Shown: in pieces, positions 8,930-17,634 of the stretch
How positions within the stretch are numbered: the stretch's first letter is position 1
How the letters are laid out: every line of letters begins with the position of its first letter
NCBI RefSeq assembly: GCF_004365175.1
Contig: NZ_SOCE01000002.1
Location: 1,116,001 to 1,180,000 of the forward strand
Reading direction: 5' to 3'
Source: Kribbella voronezhensis
Lineage (GTDB): Bacteria > Actinomycetota > Actinomycetes > Propionibacteriales > Kribbellaceae
DNA length: 64,000 nt
The notes under the pieces: generated by a model
The model's input: the letters and a program-made list of their open reading frames with translations, nothing else
The model's database searches: none
What the model was told of the DNA's origin: nothing
Translations under genes and position numbers: made by a program

Positions 8930-9454
8930 ATGAGCGACGACAGTACGGCGGAACTCGGCCGGGCGATCGAGACCCTGCGGGACCGGCGGGCGGTGCTCCG
9001 CGGCGCTGGCGTGGCCGGATTGGCCGGCGTCGGCCTGCCGGTGCTCGCGGCCTGCGGTGGCGACAGCAAGGCCGGCGGCACCGCCTCGGATCCGACCTCC
9101 GCGCCCAGTTCGGCGCCGTCCTCCGGGCCGTCCTCGAGCGCTCCGACGACCGGCGGCGGGGGATCGGTCCTCGGGCCGGTGTCCGACGTACCGGTCGGTG
9201 GCGGCAAGGTCTTCACCGACGCGAAGATCGTGGTGACCCAGCCGACGGCCGGTCAGTTCAAGGCGTTCACCGCGGTCTGCACGCACGCGGGTTGCCTGGT
9301 GGCCACGGTGGAGAACAAGACCATCGACTGCCCCTGTCACGGCAGCAAGTACAGCGTCGCGGACGGCAGCGTCGTGAACGGCCCTGCGCCGTCACCGCTC
9401 GCCCCGGTGAACGTCACGGTCAAGGGCGGCAACATCGTCGGCCCGGCTGCCTGA
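8930..9454 (+). CDS. Secreted Rieske [2Fe-2S] lipoprotein
   Basis: ATG at 8930 follows a tggagg ribosome site. The 174-aa product has a twin-Arg stretch (DRRAVLRG, about residues 18-25), a hydrophobic core and a lipobox LAAC near residue 40, so Tat or Sec export with lipid anchoring is likely. A Ser/Pro/Gly linker (about 45-80) leads to a Rieske domain with both cluster motifs, CTHAGC and CPCHGSKY. Small Rieske proteins of this type are common in actinomycetes and presumably carry electrons at the outer membrane face; the partner is unknown. An in-frame upstream start at 8855 would lack the typical export layout. It ends just before a strong bidirectional terminator. Confidence 0.9.
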   Translation: MSDDSTAELGRAIETLRDRRAVLRGAGVAGLAGVGLPVLAACGGDSKAGGTASDPTSAPSSAPSSGPSSSAPTTGGGGSVLGPVSDVPVGGGKVFTDAKIVVTQPTAGQFKAFTAVCTHAGCLVATVENKTIDCPCHGSKYSVADGSVVNGPAPSPLAPVNVTVKGGNIVGPAA

Positions 9455-9466
9455 CGCGTCGAACGC

Positions 9467-9498
9467 GGAAGCCCTCGGACAGGTGGCCGAGGGCTTCC
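9467..9498. terminator. Bidirectional intrinsic terminator between Rieske gene and subtilase
   Basis: A perfect 12-bp stem (ggaagccctcgg / ccgagggcttcc) with an 8-nt loop is followed by a T/C-rich run. It lies between two convergent genes and can serve both. Confidence 0.85.
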
Positions 9499-9513
9499 GT
9501 TCTTCCTGCCGGG

Positions 9514-10758
9514 TCAGCGTCGGGCGGGGTCGACCTTGCCGACGAAGAGCAGTTTGTTCGGCGAGTCGGTGCCGGGGTTGCCGACCTTGTCCGGCGTTGC
9601 GGCGGCGACCAGTGCGGTAGCCACGTCGGCCGGCTTGGCGTCCGGGTGCTCGCTCAGGTAGAGCGCGATCCCGCCGGTCACGTGCGGCGTGGCCATCGAC
9701 GTACCGCTCATCTTGGCCGTCGCGTCCGGGGCGGTGATGCCGACCGACTCGACGTCGACGCCCGGTCCGAAGACGTCCACGCACTTGCCGAAGTTGGAGA
9801 AGGTTGCCTTGGCATCCTTGTCGTCGGTGGCGCCGACCGTGATCGCGTCGGGCTGGTCGGCCGGCGACGCACCGCAGGCGTCGGAGTTGTCGTTGCCGGC
9901 GGCAACGGCGTACGTGATGCCCGAGTCGATGGAGGCCTTCACCGCCGCGTCCAGCGCGGCGTCCGCGCCGCCACCGAGGCTCATGTTGGCCACGGCCGGC
10001 TTCTTGGCGTTCTTCGTCACCCAGTCGATACCGGCGACCACACTCTCGGTCGACCCCGACCCGTTGCAGTCGAGCACGCGGACCGCGACGATCTTGGCGC
10101 CCTTGGCCAGGCCGAAGGTCGTCCCGGCGATGGTGCCGGCGACGTGGCTGCCGTGGCCCATGCAGTCGACGCCGTTCTGGCCGTCACCGACGGTGTCGGT
10201 GCCGACGGAGGCGCGCCCGCCGAAGTCCTTGTGCTCGGCGTAGATCCCGGTGTCGATGACGTACACCGTGACGTTGTCGGCGGTCGCCGAAGGCTCGAAC
10301 TTCTTGTCCAGCGGAAGATCCCGCTGGTCGGCCCGGTCCAGGCCCCACGGCGGGTCGTCCTGGCTCGCCGTCACCTTCTGGTTCTGCTGCACGAACGCGA
10401 CGCGGGTGTCGGCGGCGACCTTCTTCGCCTGCTCTTCGGACATCGCGGTGGAGAACCCTTTGATTGCCGAGCTGAACTGCCGCCGCACCTTGACGCCGTA
10501 CGACGTCGCCAGGCTCTGCGTGGTGGCCCGCGTCTGCGCGACCGACTGATTGCCGGCGAGGACGACCACGTAGCTCCCGGGAATCGCGGTCGCGCTGCCG
10601 GCGCCCCTGATGGAGTCGGCGGTCCTAGTTGTGGAATCGGCGCTCCTGGCTGCCTCACTCGCGGACGCGGTGGTGACCAGGCCGGTGACGAGGAGACCAG
10701 CAGCGGCAGTGACGCCGAGCACGCTCCGCAGCCGACGCGCTGTGGGGAATGGGTTCAT
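9514..10758 (-). CDS. Secreted S8 family subtilisin-like serine protease
   Basis: The 414-aa protein begins with a Sec signal peptide (MNPFPTARRLRSVLGVTAAA), followed by an inhibitor-I9-type propeptide (SYVVVLAGNQSVAQTRA, about residues 57-130) and the S8 domain. The catalytic triad is visible: Asp in VYVIDTGIYAEH (near 168), His in GHGSHVAGT (near 204) and Ser in SGTSMATPHVTGG (near 352). It has no C-terminal membrane helix, so it is a free extracellular protease rather than a membrane-anchored ESX mycosin, although it is close to the T7SS genes. ATG at 10758 has an agggag site upstream. The last residues run into the shared terminator. Confidence 0.93.
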   Translation of the reverse strand: MNPFPTARRLRSVLGVTAAAGLLVTGLVTTASASEAARSADSTTRTADSIRGAGSATAIPGSYVVVLAGNQSVAQTRATTQSLATSYGVKVRRQFSSAIKGFSTAMSEEQAKKVAADTRVAFVQQNQKVTASQDDPPWGLDRADQRDLPLDKKFEPSATADNVTVYVIDTGIYAEHKDFGGRASVGTDTVGDGQNGVDCMGHGSHVAGTIAGTTFGLAKGAKIVAVRVLDCNGSGSTESVVAGIDWVTKNAKKPAVANMSLGGGADAALDAAVKASIDSGITYAVAAGNDNSDACGASPADQPDAITVGATDDKDAKATFSNFGKCVDVFGPGVDVESVGITAPDATAKMSGTSMATPHVTGGIALYLSEHPDAKPADVATALVAAATPDKVGNPGTDSPNKLLFVGKVDPARR

Positions 10759-11226
10759 GGGCGGAACTCCCTAGAGTCAGCGCGGGCCCGGTTGCCGCAC
10801 GCTCGGTCCTGCTCAACCACCCTGAGTGACAGGCTAGGCGCGCCGCTCATCCCAACCCGGGATCAGACCAGCCATATGAGCCAACCCGCAACACGACCTT
10901 TGCGCGATCGCAAGATGCGCCTCACGCCGCCGCCTACGAGCGCTCCTGCGTCACCTGCTAGACGCGGGTGCCTGGCAGGGCTCGGCGGTTCGCGGTCGGG
11001 GCGAAGGCGCTGCGTTCGGAGTCTCCGGCGGCCGCGGCCGTTGCGTGCGGACGTCCACGCCATCAGTACGTCGGCTCCGCTGCTGCCACCTCGCTCAACG
11101 ATCGCGTCGCAGACACCCCGAGTGCCACCACTGATGGTCTGGGGATCCGCGCCGCCCGTGATCTCTCCAGGTCTCTGGAGACCGGCGGCGTGAGGGCTTG
11201 TCGGCGGGGCGAACTAGGGTTGGGGC
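10759..11226. other. Intergenic region between subtilase and uvrC
   Basis: These 468 bp separate two divergent genes. I see the subtilase ribosome site near 10770 and the uvrC -10 hexamer at 11215. A stretch near 10945-11000 (gctcctgcgtcacctgctag) faintly resembles the intergenic repeat family at 52.5 kb. Short ORFs here have no recognisable product. Confidence 0.5.
11215..11220 (+). promoter_or_regulatory. Candidate -10 element for a leaderless uvrC transcript
   Basis: TAGGGT ends 6 nt before the uvrC GTG and there is no Shine-Dalgarno sequence between them. This spacing would place the transcript start at or next to the start codon. Confidence 0.5.
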
Positions 11227-13266
11227 GTGGCTGATCCTTCCTCCTATCGCCCCGCGCCGGGCTCGATTCCCGATTCGCCTGGGGTGTATCGCTTCAGCGA
11301 TGCGTCCGGGCGGGTGATCTATGTCGGCAAGGCGAAGAACCTGCGGGCCCGGCTGTCGTCGTACTTCCAGGATCTGGTGAATCTGCACCCGCGGACGCAG
11401 TCGATGGTGACGACGGCCGCGAAGGTCGACTGGACCGTGGTGGCCAACGAGGTGGAGTCGCTGCAACTGGAGTATTCCTGGATCAAGGAGTACGACCCGC
11501 GCTTCAACGTGAAGTACCGCGACGACAAGTCGTACCCGTGGCTGGCCATCTCGATGAACGAGGAGTATCCGCGGGTCATGGTCGGCCGCGGCCCGAAGAA
11601 GAAGGGCGTGCGGTACTTCGGTCCGTACAGCCACGCCTGGGCGATCCGGGAGACCGTCGACCTGCTGCTTCGGGTGTTCCCGATGCGCTCGTGCAGCAAG
11701 GGTGTGTTCAATCGGCACCGCCAGATCGGCCGGCCGTGCCTGCTCGGCTACATCGGCAAGTGCGCCGCGCCCTGCACGGGTCAGGTGAGCCAGGAGGAGC
11801 ACCTCAAGATCGTCGAGGACTTCTCCGCGTTCCTGTCCGGCCAGACCGCGACGTACGTGCGCCGTCTGGAGAAGGAGATGAAGGCAGCCGCGGCCGAGCT
11901 CGAGTACGAGCGGGCCGCCAAGATCCGCGACGACCTCGGCGCGCTGGAGAAGGCGCTCGCGAAGAACGCGGTGGTGCTCGGCGACGGGACGGACACCGAC
12001 GTCGTCGCGTTGTCGGAGGACCCGCTCGAAGTCGCCGTACAGATCTTCTATGTCCGCGGCGGCCGGATCCGCGGCCAGCGGGGCTGGATCGCCGACAAAG
12101 CAGACGGTACGGCGACGACCGCCGACCTGGTGGAGCGGTTCATCCAGCAGATGTATGCGGGGGAGTCGACCGACACCATTCCGCGCGAGATCCTCGTGCC
12201 GACGCTGCCGGAGGACCTGGACGCGCTGACCGACTGGCTCTCGGGGCTGCGCGGCTCGCGGGTGGCGATCCGGGTCCCCCAGCGCGGTGACAAGAAGGAC
12301 CTGATGGCGACGGTCGAGCGGAACGCGCTGCAGACGTTGACCATGCACAAGACCAAGCGGGCCAGCGATCTGACCACCCGCAACCTGGCGCTGGAGGAGA
12401 TCCAGGCCGCGCTCGACCTGCCGGAAGCGCCGCTGCGCATGGAGTGCTATGACGTCTCCAACCTGCAGGGCACTGAGGTAGTCGCCTCGATGGTGGTGTT
12501 CGAGGACGGCCTGCCCCGCAAGTCGGAGTACAGGCGGTTCGTCATCAGGGGGGTCGAGGGGCAGAACGATGTCGCCTCGATCGCGGAGGTGCTGACCCGG
12601 CGGTTCAAGCGGCTGCTGGACGAGCGGGCCGCGACGCCGGAAGGCGAGGACCCGACCGCGAACCTGATCGATCCGGAGACAGGACGCGCGAAGAAGTTCG
12701 TCTACGCGCCGGGGCTCGTCGTCGTCGACGGTGGCCCGCCGCAGGTGGCCGCCGCCCGGCAGGCGATGGACGAGCTCGGGCTCGGCGACATCCCGGTCTG
12801 TGGTCTGGCCAAGCGGCTGGAGGAGGTCTGGCTCCCCGACGACGAGGATCCCGTGATCTTCTCCCGTACGTCGGAAGGCCTCTACCTGCTCCAGCGGCTC
12901 AGAGACGAAGCGCACCGCTTCGCCATCACCCACCACCGCAACCGCCGGTCGAAGTCGATGGTCGAGAGCGTGCTGGACGAGGTGCCCGGCCTCGGCGAGG
13001 TGCGCCGCAAGACGCTGCTGCGGCATTTCGGGTCGCTGCGGAAACTGCGGCAGGCCTCGGTGGACGAGGTCGCGGAGCTGCCGGGGTTCGGACGCCGTAC
13101 GGCGGAATCCGTCGTCCTCGCGGTGAACTCGGCGGCAACGAAGGCCGACACCTCGCGGGCGCCGTCGGTGAACACGGCGACGGGCGAGATACTGGACGAC
13201 GACGTCACGCCGGCCGGTGTGACCGACGGGGATCTGGCGACCGCGGATCGCCCGGACGGGGATTGA
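11227..13266 (+). CDS. uvrC: Excinuclease ABC subunit UvrC
   Basis: UvrC makes the dual incisions around a DNA lesion marked by UvrAB. The 679-aa protein shows the GIY-YIG nuclease at residues ~15-95 (SPGVYRFSDASG, VIYVGKAKNLRARL), a UVR helix pair near 221-245 (LEYERAAKIRDDL), the C-terminal RNase-H-like nuclease starting near 405 (YDVSNLQGTEVVASMVVF), and two helix-hairpin-helix motifs near 582 (VPGLGEVRRKTLL) and 617 (LPGFGRRTAESVV). A ~40-residue acidic tail follows, slightly longer than usual. It leads the uvrC-rapZ-yvcK-whiA cluster, a layout conserved in actinobacteria. Confidence 0.98.
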   Translation: MADPSSYRPAPGSIPDSPGVYRFSDASGRVIYVGKAKNLRARLSSYFQDLVNLHPRTQSMVTTAAKVDWTVVANEVESLQLEYSWIKEYDPRFNVKYRDDKSYPWLAISMNEEYPRVMVGRGPKKKGVRYFGPYSHAWAIRETVDLLLRVFPMRSCSKGVFNRHRQIGRPCLLGYIGKCAAPCTGQVSQEEHLKIVEDFSAFLSGQTATYVRRLEKEMKAAAAELEYERAAKIRDDLGALEKALAKNAVVLGDGTDTDVVALSEDPLEVAVQIFYVRGGRIRGQRGWIADKADGTATTADLVERFIQQMYAGESTDTIPREILVPTLPEDLDALTDWLSGLRGSRVAIRVPQRGDKKDLMATVERNALQTLTMHKTKRASDLTTRNLALEEIQAALDLPEAPLRMECYDVSNLQGTEVVASMVVFEDGLPRKSEYRRFVIRGVEGQNDVASIAEVLTRRFKRLLDERAATPEGEDPTANLIDPETGRAKKFVYAPGLVVVDGGPPQVAAARQAMDELGLGDIPVCGLAKRLEEVWLPDDEDPVIFSRTSEGLYLLQRLRDEAHRFAITHHRNRRSKSMVESVLDEVPGLGEVRRKTLLRHFGSLRKLRQASVDEVAELPGFGRRTAESVVLAVNSAATKADTSRAPSVNTATGEILDDDVTPAGVTDGDLATADRPDGD

Positions 13267-13287
13267 CACGGGGAGAACTGAGAACTG

Positions 13288-14154
13288 ATGGACGAGTCGA
13301 GCGGCAACCTCATCATCGTGTCCGGGATGTCCGGCGCGGGACGGAGTTCGGTCGCGGACGTACTGGAGGACCTCGGCTGGTTCGTGGTCGACAACCTGCC
13401 ACCGATGTTCCTGACCACCATCGTCGAGCAGGTGGTCGGGACCGGGGCGTCGCCGCGGCTCGCGATCGTCGTCGACGTCCGGACCGGGATGTTCTTCGAC
13501 GAGCTCGGCTCGGCGCTGGAAGACCTGCGGGCCAAGGGATACCGGCCACTGACGCTGTTCCTGGAGGCCTCCGACGACGTGATCGTGCGCCGGCAGGAAA
13601 GCGTCCGCCGGCCGCACCCGTTGCAGGGCGACGGCCGGTTGCTCACCGGGATCGAGCGCGAACGCGAGCTGCTCGGCGACATCCGGGCCGGCGCGGACCT
13701 GGTCATCGACACCTCGAACCTGAACATCCACCAGCTCGCCGCGCGGATCGTGAACGCCTTCGGCGACGAGGAGAAGATCGAGCTGCGGGCCACCGTGGTC
13801 TCGTTCGGGTTCAAGTACGGCATCCCGGTCGACGCCGACGTGGTGGCCGACATGCGGTTCGTACCCAACCCGTTCTGGCAGCCCGATCTGCGCCCGATGA
13901 CCGGGCAGGACAAACCTGTGTCAGACTTCGTGCTCGGTCATCCGCTGGCCCAGCAGTTCCTGCAGAACTATGTGGACGTGCTGGACACGCTGCGGACCGG
14001 TTATCTGAACGAGGGCAAGCGGTTCGTCACGGTCGCGATCGGCTGCACCGGTGGGAAGCACCGGAGCGTCGCGATGGCCGAGGAGATCGCGAAGAGGCTG
14101 CGGGAGAAGGGTTCACCGACCTTGGTCGTGCACAGGGATCTCGGGCGGGAGTGA
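13288..14154 (+). CDS. rapZ: RapZ/YvcJ family nucleotide-binding protein
   Basis: The 288-aa product matches the RapZ family: an N-terminal P-loop domain (GMSGAGRSSVAD near residues 12-23, then DLGWFVVDNLPP) and the C-terminal domain with GCTGGKHRSVAMAEE near residues 252-266. In E. coli RapZ steers decay of the GlmZ small RNA. In Gram-positives YvcJ binds nucleotide and the RNA role is unproven. The P-loop lysine is replaced by arginine (GAGRSS), which I recall as common in actinobacterial members. ATG at 13288 has a gggag site upstream and lies 21 bp after uvrC. The next gene follows after 7 bp, so they are co-transcribed. Confidence 0.95.
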   Translation: MDESSGNLIIVSGMSGAGRSSVADVLEDLGWFVVDNLPPMFLTTIVEQVVGTGASPRLAIVVDVRTGMFFDELGSALEDLRAKGYRPLTLFLEASDDVIVRRQESVRRPHPLQGDGRLLTGIERERELLGDIRAGADLVIDTSNLNIHQLAARIVNAFGDEEKIELRATVVSFGFKYGIPVDADVVADMRFVPNPFWQPDLRPMTGQDKPVSDFVLGHPLAQQFLQNYVDVLDTLRTGYLNEGKRFVTVAIGCTGGKHRSVAMAEEIAKRLREKGSPTLVVHRDLGRE

Positions 14155-14161
14155 CTGCTTA

Positions 14162-15103
14162 GTGTCACGGGCTCCACGGGTCGTCGCGCTGGGTGGCGGG
14201 CACGGCCTCGCCGCTTCGCTGTCCGCACTGCGCCAGGTCACCGACCAGCTGACCGCGGTCGTCACGGTCGCCGACAACGGCGGCTCCTCGGGGCGGCTCC
14301 GGCGCGAGCTCGGCGTACTGCCCCCTGGTGACCTCCGGATGGCGTTGGCGGCGTTGTGCCGCGACGACGAGTGGGGCCGGACGTGGGCCAGCGTCCTCCA
14401 GCACCGGTTCCGCAGCGACGGCGAACTGCACGACCACGCCGTCGGCAACCTGCTCATCGTCGCGCTGTGGGAACTGCTCGGCGAGGCCGTCGACGGACTC
14501 GACTGGGTGGCCAGACTCCTCGGCGCACAAGGGCGCGTGCTGCCCATGTCGGCCGTGCCGCTCGACATCACGGCCAGAGTGATCGGCCTGGATCCCCTGT
14601 ACCCCGAGGCGATCACCGAGATCCGCGGCCAGGCCGAGGTCGCGACGACCGAAGGCAAGGTGGTCGACGTCGCGCTCGACCCGGCCGATCCGCCGGCCTG
14701 CCCGGAGGCGCTGGTCGCGATCGCCGAAGCCGACTGGGTCGTGGTCGGCCCCGGCTCCTGGTTCACCTCGGTCATCCCGAATCTGCTGGTCCCCGCGCTC
14801 GCACACGGTCTGCAGGCGACCAACGCCCGCCGGCTGGTGACGCTGAACCTCGGCGAACAGAAGGGCGAGACCGACGGCTTCTCCCCGGAGACCCACCTCG
14901 AAGTCCTCGCCGCCCACGCCCCCGAACTCCGCATCGACGTGGTGCTGGCCGACGAAGGCCACGTCCCCGACCCGGCCTCCCTCCGCCGTACGGCGCAATC
15001 GCTCGGCGCCGACCTGGTCGTCGCCGACATCGCCGACGACGACCGCCACCTCCACCACGACCCCACCAAACTCGCCAAGCTCTACCGCGAAATCTTCGAG
15101 TAG
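14162..15103 (+). CDS. yvcK: YvcK/CofD-like gluconeogenesis factor
   Basis: The GTG at 14162 gives 313 aa starting MSRAPRVVALGGGHGLAASL, the glycine-rich nucleotide-binding start of the YvcK family (CofD fold). Further family blocks are VADNGGSSGRLRRELG (about residues 37-52), PGDLRMALAAL, and LADEGHVPD near the end. In Bacillus and mycobacteria YvcK/CuvA binds UDP-sugars and affects cell shape and growth on gluconeogenic carbon. It sits between rapZ and whiA as in most Gram-positive bacteria. An earlier in-frame start would overlap rapZ by more than 100 nt and is unlikely. Confidence 0.93.
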   Translation: MSRAPRVVALGGGHGLAASLSALRQVTDQLTAVVTVADNGGSSGRLRRELGVLPPGDLRMALAALCRDDEWGRTWASVLQHRFRSDGELHDHAVGNLLIVALWELLGEAVDGLDWVARLLGAQGRVLPMSAVPLDITARVIGLDPLYPEAITEIRGQAEVATTEGKVVDVALDPADPPACPEALVAIAEADWVVVGPGSWFTSVIPNLLVPALAHGLQATNARRLVTLNLGEQKGETDGFSPETHLEVLAAHAPELRIDVVLADEGHVPDPASLRRTAQSLGADLVVADIADDDRHLHHDPTKLAKLYREIFE

Positions 15104-15192
15104 CCCGTAACAGTCGCCGAGCCGGGGAGTTGGACCCGTACGTACACGCGGTCCTGGGCGGCCAACACAGTTGTTTGTTTCTGGGTCGTAGC

Positions 15193-15326
15193 GATGAGGG
15201 TCTTTGACAGCCGCTCTCTCGCCACGCCTTCGCAGTTTCCGAGGTGTACCGACGAGGGTCTTTGACAGCCGCTCTCTCGCCACGCCTTTGCAGTTTCCGA
15301 GGTGTACCGATGAGGGTCTTTGACAG
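15193..15326 (+). repeat. 58-bp tandem repeat (2.3 copies) in the whiA leader
   Basis: Unit 1 spans 15193-15250 and unit 2 spans 15251-15308; they differ at only two bases. A third, partial copy (18 bp, 15309-15326) ends 20 bp before the whiA start. Each copy starts gatgagggtctttgacagc (gac in unit 2) and contains a TTGACA hexamer. Three equally spaced copies could act as repeated protein sites or as repeated -35 elements. A matching -10 element is not obvious. Confidence 0.9.
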
Positions 15327-15345
15327 CAGTGGGAGGATTCACTAC

Positions 15346-16329
15346 ATGGCGATGACAGCACAGGTGAAGTCCGAGTTGACCAGTATTCAGGTCACGAAAC
15401 CCTGCTGCCGCAAGGCTGAAGTGTCTTCGGTACTACGGTTCGCCGGCGGACTGCACCTGGTCTCGGGCCGGATCGTGGTGGAGGCCGAGCTGGACAGCGG
15501 AGCCGCGGCCCGCCGGCTTCGCAAGGACATCGCCGAGATCTTCGGTCACCCGTCGGACGTGGTGGTGATCTCCCCGTCCGGAATCCGCAAGCAGACGAAG
15601 TACGTAGTACGGGTTGTTCGGGACGGCGACGCGCTGGCGCGGCAGACGGGGCTCGTCGACAACCGTGGCCGTCCGGTACGGGGACTGCCTCCGGCGGTCG
15701 TCTCCGGTGCCTCCTGCGACGCGGTGGCTGCGTGGCGCGGTGCGTTCCTGGCGCACGGTTCGCTGACTGAGCCCGGCCGCTCGTCGTCGCTCGAGGTCAC
15801 CTGCCCCGGTCCCGAGGCGGCGTTGGCTCTCGTCGGCGCCGCTCGCCGCCTGGGCATCGGTTCCAAGGCCCGTGAGGTCCGCAATGTGGACCGCGTGGTG
15901 ATCCGTGACGGCGACGCGATCGGCGCGCTGCTGACCCGGCTCGGCGCGCACGAGTCGGTGCTGGCCTGGGAAGAGCGCCGGATGCGCCGCGAAGTCCGCG
16001 CCACCGCGAACCGCCTGGCCAACTTCGACGACGCGAACCTGCGCCGTTCCGCGCGGGCGGCCGTCGCCGCCGGCGCCCGGGTCGAGCGCGCACTGGAGAT
16101 CCTCGGTGACGACGTACCCGACCACCTCCAGGTCGCGGGCAAGCTCCGGCTGGAGCACAAGCAGGCCAGCCTCGAGGAGCTCGGTCAGCTGCACGAGCCG
16201 GCCCTGACCAAGGACGCGGTGGCCGGCCGGATCCGCCGCCTGCTGGCGATGGCCGACAAGCGCGCCGCCGACCTCAACATCCCGAACACCGAGGCCAACC
16301 TCACCCCGGACATGCTCGACCCGGCCTGA
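15346..16329 (+). CDS. whiA: Sporulation/division regulator WhiA
   Basis: The ATG at 15346 follows gggagg and gives 327 aa beginning MAMTAQVKSELTSI, then the WhiA signature TKPCCRKAEVSSVLRFAGGL. The N-terminal two-thirds is the LAGLIDADG homing-endonuclease-like fold without nuclease function, and the C-terminal third is a helix-turn-helix domain (LEELGQLHEPALTKDAVAGR). In Streptomyces WhiA with WhiB activates sporulation division genes; in other Gram-positives it affects division. Upstream in-frame codons run through the 58-bp repeats and lack a ribosome site, so the shorter start is preferred. The gene ends at a perfect 14-bp hairpin. Confidence 0.97.
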   Translation: MAMTAQVKSELTSIQVTKPCCRKAEVSSVLRFAGGLHLVSGRIVVEAELDSGAAARRLRKDIAEIFGHPSDVVVISPSGIRKQTKYVVRVVRDGDALARQTGLVDNRGRPVRGLPPAVVSGASCDAVAAWRGAFLAHGSLTEPGRSSSLEVTCPGPEAALALVGAARRLGIGSKAREVRNVDRVVIRDGDAIGALLTRLGAHESVLAWEERRMRREVRATANRLANFDDANLRRSARAAVAAGARVERALEILGDDVPDHLQVAGKLRLEHKQASLEELGQLHEPALTKDAVAGRIRRLLAMADKRAADLNIPNTEANLTPDMLDPA

Positions 16330-16360
16330 TCCTCGGCACCAGTCCGTCAACTGGTCTTCA

Positions 16361-16394
16361 CGCTACGGTCCCGGAGAATTCCGGGACCGTAGCG
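16361..16394 (+). terminator. Intrinsic terminator after whiA
   Basis: A perfect 14-bp GC-rich stem (cgctacggtcccgg and its complement) has a 6-nt agaatt loop. It closes the uvrC-whiA cluster before gap. Confidence 0.85.
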
Positions 16395-16480
16395 CGTTCG
16401 GGTGGTCTGGTCCGGTAGCTACTCGCCGGTGCTGGTGGTCTGCTGTGGATAGCACCAGTGAGTCGGGTGGGCACTTGGGC

Positions 16481-16486
16481 TAGTGT
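16481..16486 (+). promoter_or_regulatory. Candidate -10 element upstream of gap
   Basis: TAGTGT lies 50 bp before the gap start, downstream of the whiA terminator. No convincing -35 is visible, so this is tentative. Confidence 0.3.
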
Positions 16487-16536
16487 TTCGGGTGTAGCGG
16501 CAGTGCTCGAAAGCTAGTTTGAGGAGACGTAGTCCC

Positions 16537-17541
<1,005 letters not shown>

Positions 17542-17561
17542 CTCATCCACTCCTGACGTTG

Positions 17562-17603
17562 CGTCCGAAGAACTGTGGCCACTGACCCACAGTTCTTCGG
17601 ACG
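17562..17603 (+). terminator. Strong hairpin between gap and pgk
   Basis: A perfect 17-bp stem with an 8-nt loop lies 20 bp after the gap stop and 31 bp before pgk. It looks like an intrinsic terminator or RNA-stability element. No U-run follows, so partial read-through or 3'-end protection of gap mRNA is possible. Confidence 0.75.
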
Positions 17604-17634
17604 TTAGCGATTTCTGGCGAAGGAAGCAGCAACT

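Noticed and set aside
9514..10758. Subtilase as the mycosin (MycP) of the T7SS
   Set aside because: It has an I9-type propeptide and no C-terminal membrane helix, and it is on the opposite strand after a terminator.
10863..11063. 66-aa minus-strand ORF upstream of uvrC
   Set aside because: Arg-rich composition, no ribosome site, no family resemblance.
15193..15326. CRISPR-like or coding explanation for the 58-bp repeat
   Set aside because: There are no spacers, and frames through it end without a recognisable product.
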